From: Sporisorium sorghi
Lineage: Eukaryota; Basidiomycota; Ustilaginomycetes; Ustilaginales; Ustilaginaceae
Direction: 5' to 3'
Length of the DNA: 50,601 nt
Assembly: GCA_023212695.1 (NCBI GenBank)
Contig: JALCCG010000157.1
Coordinates: 1-50,601 of the forward strand
Part shown: in pieces, positions 47,080-50,601 of the stretch
Layout: each line of letters starts with the position of its first letter
Position numbering within the stretch: position 1 is the stretch's first letter
The notes under the pieces: model-generated
What the model saw: the letters and a program-made list of their open reading frames with translations, nothing else
Told to the model about the DNA's origin: nothing
Database searches by the model: none
Position numbers and translations under genes: made by a program

Positions 47080-48603
47080 CTATGCCAGATTGCTGCACCG
47101 AGCACAAGGGTCAAGGGAACAGCGAGGTGAGGAGAGAAGAGATGTTGAGGGGAATGAAGCTTTGGTGATTCCAGGTTGGAAAGTGAGGGGCTGAGGGTTG
47201 GAAGATTGTGATAGGATGGTGTCTCCTGCTGTTACTCCATCAGATGGCTGAAAGGTAAAGGCTGGAAGAGAGCAGAGCAATAGGATCAAGTTGATACGTG
47301 GATGCGACGAGCAACACGGTGAGCTGTGTCGAATGGAGCTGTGCGAGGTGCTTAGCGAGTGGACAGTGTGGTGCTTTGCTTTGTGCCGAGTGACTTGCGA
47401 TCAGACGGGAGCTGTATGCGCAAGTTGCGAGGTCGAACGGGACTACGAAGCAACTGCGCAGCTGTCAGGGTAAACGAAGGCGAGCTCGCAGCAGAGTGTG
47501 AGATACGAACGTCGATCGCGCACAAGCAGTCGACACTGAAAGAGTTTTGCAATGAAAACTCTGACAACAGCGCTGACGTAGGTATTGAAAGGCGTAGTCG
47601 GTATGCGCAGGCTGTGTTGGACTTGCTAGCTCAGGTATCCAGAATGGTTTGTCCGAGAAGAGAAAAGAGAGGTCCTGGTGCTGTGCTGTAGAGTCGAAAG
47701 GTTGGAGGTGGGTCGAAGGAATGACACGAGTTGAAATGGGACTGAACGACAAAGAGCTAGATGTGTGAGAGAGAGTGTAGGAAGCGTTGAATCCAAGGTG
47801 GTGGTGAGGAGAAAGAGAGGAGGGCAAAGACAGAGATGGGAGGAAGGGAAAGGGGCAGCGCCCGAGGCTGGCTTTTGCAACAGCCACAAAAAAGCGTTAT
47901 TGCACGCAGCAGAAGCAGCAACAGCAGCAGCAGCGAGCACACTTTCCTGTTGCAACGGATCAAGCCGAATCGAGGGCAACAGACGTAGAGAGCGTAGAGA
48001 GAGAGAGAGAGAGAGAGCAAAGGCAGGGCAGAGAGAGTAAGTTCGGCGGCGGTTGCAATGGTACGATTTCTCTCTTTCTCTCTTTTGCAGATCAATCAGC
48101 TTCAGCTGGTTGCTGCTGAGTTTTGGGTTCCAATCGCCTGGGTCCTTTTGCGTATAAGACGCGCACAGTCACACACTCGGAGGCGGCAACGGCGTTTTCT
48201 TGGTGCAGAAGCAGTGTCCGAACGGCGGCGGCTCTTGGATGATTGATGCACGAGCAAGGGCTTCGGCAGAGCCGCCGTACGCTAGCGAGAAGGGGCGCGT
48301 AGATGAAGCCAAATGTTAATCGCCCAAGATCCTGTCCGAAGGAAATAAAAATAAATCAATATAATAAATTAAAACTTTTTTTTTTCCCTTTGGATTGACA
48401 GCTCCATCGCCCGGCCAGTCGCTGATCCTTAGCAGTTGCAGAGAGAGTCAGGAGGAAAAAATTTAAAGTTAAAATCAAATAATTTTGCGAAAATTTCTCC
48501 CACACAATCACAAGGCGTTGAGCAGCAGGAGGACAGAGCACATTGGGCGTTGCTGCAAGATGGCCATGCCCACCAGCAGCAGCAGCATCTCGAGCTTAAC
48601 TCA

Positions 48604-48604
<1 letters not shown>

Positions 48605-48640
<36 letters not shown>
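48605..48640 (+). repeat. (TGC)12 microsatellite
   Basis: Twelve perfect TGC units, equivalent to CAG on the minus strand; not within a recognised gene. Confidence 0.95.
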
Positions 48641-49192
48641 ATCCGATGCCTTTGTGTGCATCTACACTGCGTCGATGCGCGCGCGCTCGCTCTCGGGGTT
48701 GTACTGGCACTGCAAGTGGATGGCTGGCGAGAGGTGCATTCCAGATTGGTGGCTGGGAGGGCGGGGCGAAGCGGGGCTGCAAGCGAGGCAGACGCAGCAA
48801 GGAAGCAGAAGCACAAGCACAAGCAGAAGGGCAAGAATTTGTACCAGGCAAACAGCCGTGGAAGCCTTGAATCCCTCGCATCCAGCATGCCCTTCTTTGC
48901 TTGTATGTGCGAAGTGTCGCTCCTCTTTTCATCACCTTCAGCCTCGTTCGCACTTGTCACCGCTTGCAAGCATTGAGACAAATGACTGCGCCCCTTCTAT
49001 CGACGCTCCTGGTTGCGGAGGGCGTCGGCAATTGCTCCAAGAGATGCTTTCGGTAAACGATACACACACATTTTGGCTACGCGAGGTGTACCAATGCAGC
49101 TCAACAAGGTTTGGTGTGAACAAAACTTCACACGACAACGCTCTGCTTCCAGCCAGACAAACAAGATCCACACTGCACTTCCTCAATGCAGA

Positions 49193-49193
<1 letters not shown>

Positions 49194-49238
<45 letters not shown>
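49194..49238 (+). repeat. Homopolymer A45
   Basis: 45 consecutive A followed by an A/G-rich stretch. Its exact length is likely unreliable. It could be the tail of a reverse-transcribed insertion, but no target duplication is evident to me. Confidence 0.9.
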
Positions 49239-49240
<2 letters not shown>

Positions 49241-49841
49241 AAAAAGAAAAAAGGAAAAGATGACGAAGAAGATCCGTCAAAGCCAAAGAGCCAAAGAGAC
49301 ACGGTCGAGCCTTCCTTCGCTCAATGGTCGGATAAGGGGCGGCGCGGCGGCGCGGCGGCGCACGAGGATCGCAGGCGAGAATGAGCACAACCGCGGCTGC
49401 CTGCCTGTCTGTCAAGAAGAAAAAATGAAAAGAAAAAAGAAAAAAAAAATCAGGCAGCACAGCGCAGAAGAAAAAGGGGAGAAAAGGTTGTTTGGAAGAA
49501 ATTCCGGTCCGCGTTGAACTGCTCAGCAGCTGCAGAAGATGCGATGCGAAGCGCCTTGACTCGCTCGATGATGATATCAAACGGATCGTCGTCTGTGCGT
49601 GCGTGCTCTTAGACTCAGTTCAGGAGGCGTGTGAGCAGATAGATCCCCACCCACCGTTCGTTCATCTGCGAGCCTCAAAGTTGCCTTTCAATGCTCGACT
49701 TGCCATGGTTACTCTTGCTCACACACGTTTGATATGAAGCCTCCCTCTCTCCCTCTACTAAGTATCGGCCATCTGATTCGACTCGACCCATCATTTCACA
49801 CAGCGCCAACTTGACTGCCTGACACTCGTAACTCTGACGTG

Positions 49842-49842
<1 letters not shown>

Positions 49843-49899
<57 letters not shown>
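49843..49899 (+). repeat. Homopolymer T57
   Basis: 57 consecutive T, the longest homopolymer in the window. Its length is likely unreliable; no gene is associated. Confidence 0.9.
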
Positions 49900-50601
49900 C
49901 CCTTTTCCTGACCATCAGAAGCTGCATCGGGAGAGAAGGAGCAAAAGAGACCCCGCCTCGGCTATTTTGTTTTGAAACCCTTTTCTGCCCTTTTCTTCTC
50001 AAAGTGGAACCGTGCGCGAGTGAGCGAGTGAGCAGAGAGAGACCTTGACAGCATGCCCCTCGGCTTTTTCTACCCGGTCGATCTAGCGTGGTCTTTGGGG
50101 GCACAGCGGCTTTGGGGCAATATCGACGAGGCGGTACAACCCGTGCTGAATTGGTTGCTGTCCTCAAGCCACAGCCGCAAGATGACGATGCTAGACGTCG
50201 GCAGGCTGGGGCAAGCTTTCTGCCGTATCTTGGATTTGTGCGCATGCGTCCGTCTATCGTTGCGGCTCTCTGCCGACAATCTAATGAAAGCGATGCTCCT
50301 TCCCTAGATGGAGAGACAGGTGGACGCTACAGTAACGAGCTTGAGTCGCGATGCCATCACTGTAGCACAGACGCACTGCTTCAACGCGGCTTTCAACGCG
50401 TGTTCGCTATCGGTCGGCTTGATTCATCCGACTGTCAGAAAGCTTGCTCTCTGCCTTTGCCTGGCTCTTCAGTCGAAGATCCTTACCAGATGCACGTTGC
50501 CATTCCGTGTGAGCCGGCATCACACAAGCTGTGGTACACCTCACTCTGGCGGTGCATGGATTCAGACCGTCTGCTTGTAAGCGCAATCGGTGCTTCGCAA
50601 T

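Larger units (their letters stand above)
47080..50601. other. 3.5-kb gene-poor, repeat-rich region upstream of the forkhead gene
   Basis: No supportable coding gene to the window edge. It holds a GA repeat (about 48000-48017), (TGC)12 at 48605-48640, A45 at 49194-49238 and T57 at 49843-49899. A possible plus-strand intron lies at 48037-48090. Frames present are short or cross homopolymers. It may be a long promoter with a multi-part leader for the transcription factor. Confidence 0.5.

Noticed and set aside
49194..49238. A45 as the tail of a LINE or processed-gene insertion
   Set aside because: No reverse transcriptase, no gene copy upstream and no target duplication could be seen.

Overview
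This window is nuclear DNA from a basidiomycete fungus, most likely a smut or a relative (Ustilaginomycotina). I infer this from compact GC-rich genes with few or no introns, long Ser/Gln/Pro-rich tails, short GT-AG introns where they occur, and a purely eukaryotic gene set. There are no operons, and no rRNA, tRNA or CRISPR array that I can support.

Layout. Positions 1-1,600 are repeat-rich with a decayed, probably transposon-derived coding remnant. From 1.6 to 21.2 kb the genes are, in order: an unknown protein, an Mtm1/SLC25A39-type mitochondrial carrier, a Heh1/Src1 inner nuclear membrane protein, a small Ser-rich protein, an FAD monooxygenase, a low-complexity protein, a four-exon DUF7704-type membrane protein, kinetochore Spc24 (two exons), a Gid4/Vid24 ubiquitin-ligase substrate receptor, and Gpi1/PIG-Q of GPI-anchor synthesis. 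From 27.3 to 47.1 kb: a small acidic protein, mitochondrial carbamoyl-phosphate synthase large subunit (CPA2), a small gene with an apparent one-base frameshift, the DEAD-box helicase Dbp7, Sda1, the polyphosphate polymerase Vtc4, and a forkhead transcription factor. The last 3.5 kb has no supportable gene and is full of simple repeats. A 100-N gap at 31,500-31,599 is flanked by two identical 77-bp copies and looks like an assembly artefact.

The most interesting stretch is 21.7-25.5 kb, an island of mobile DNA between GPI1 and CPA2. On the minus strand is a decayed Fanzor, the eukaryotic relative of TnpB/Cas12 RNA-guided nucleases. It keeps an N-terminal TnpB-like segment, a RuvC-I Asp, a CxxC...CxxC zinc ribbon and a DRDxNGA RuvC-III motif. 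It has one clean GT-AG intron, at least one frameshift, and a Lys where I expect the relocated catalytic Glu. Directly head-to-head on the plus strand is a decayed pogo/Tigger-type DDD transposase with a candidate right-end terminal repeat at a TA. The transposase lacks its N-terminal part and left terminal repeat exactly where the Fanzor begins. A perfect 26-bp palindrome lies just past the Fanzor 3' end and may mark an element end or part of a guide-RNA region.

Most gene pairs converge with 75-260 bp between stops (MTM1/HEH1, SPC24/GID4, SDA1/VTC4 and others). The two 60S ribosome-assembly genes DBP7 and SDA1 diverge from one 471-bp intergenic region and may be co-regulated. The other housekeeping genes serve unrelated pathways: arginine synthesis, polyphosphate storage, GPI anchors, glucose-regulated degradation, chromosome segregation and nuclear envelope.
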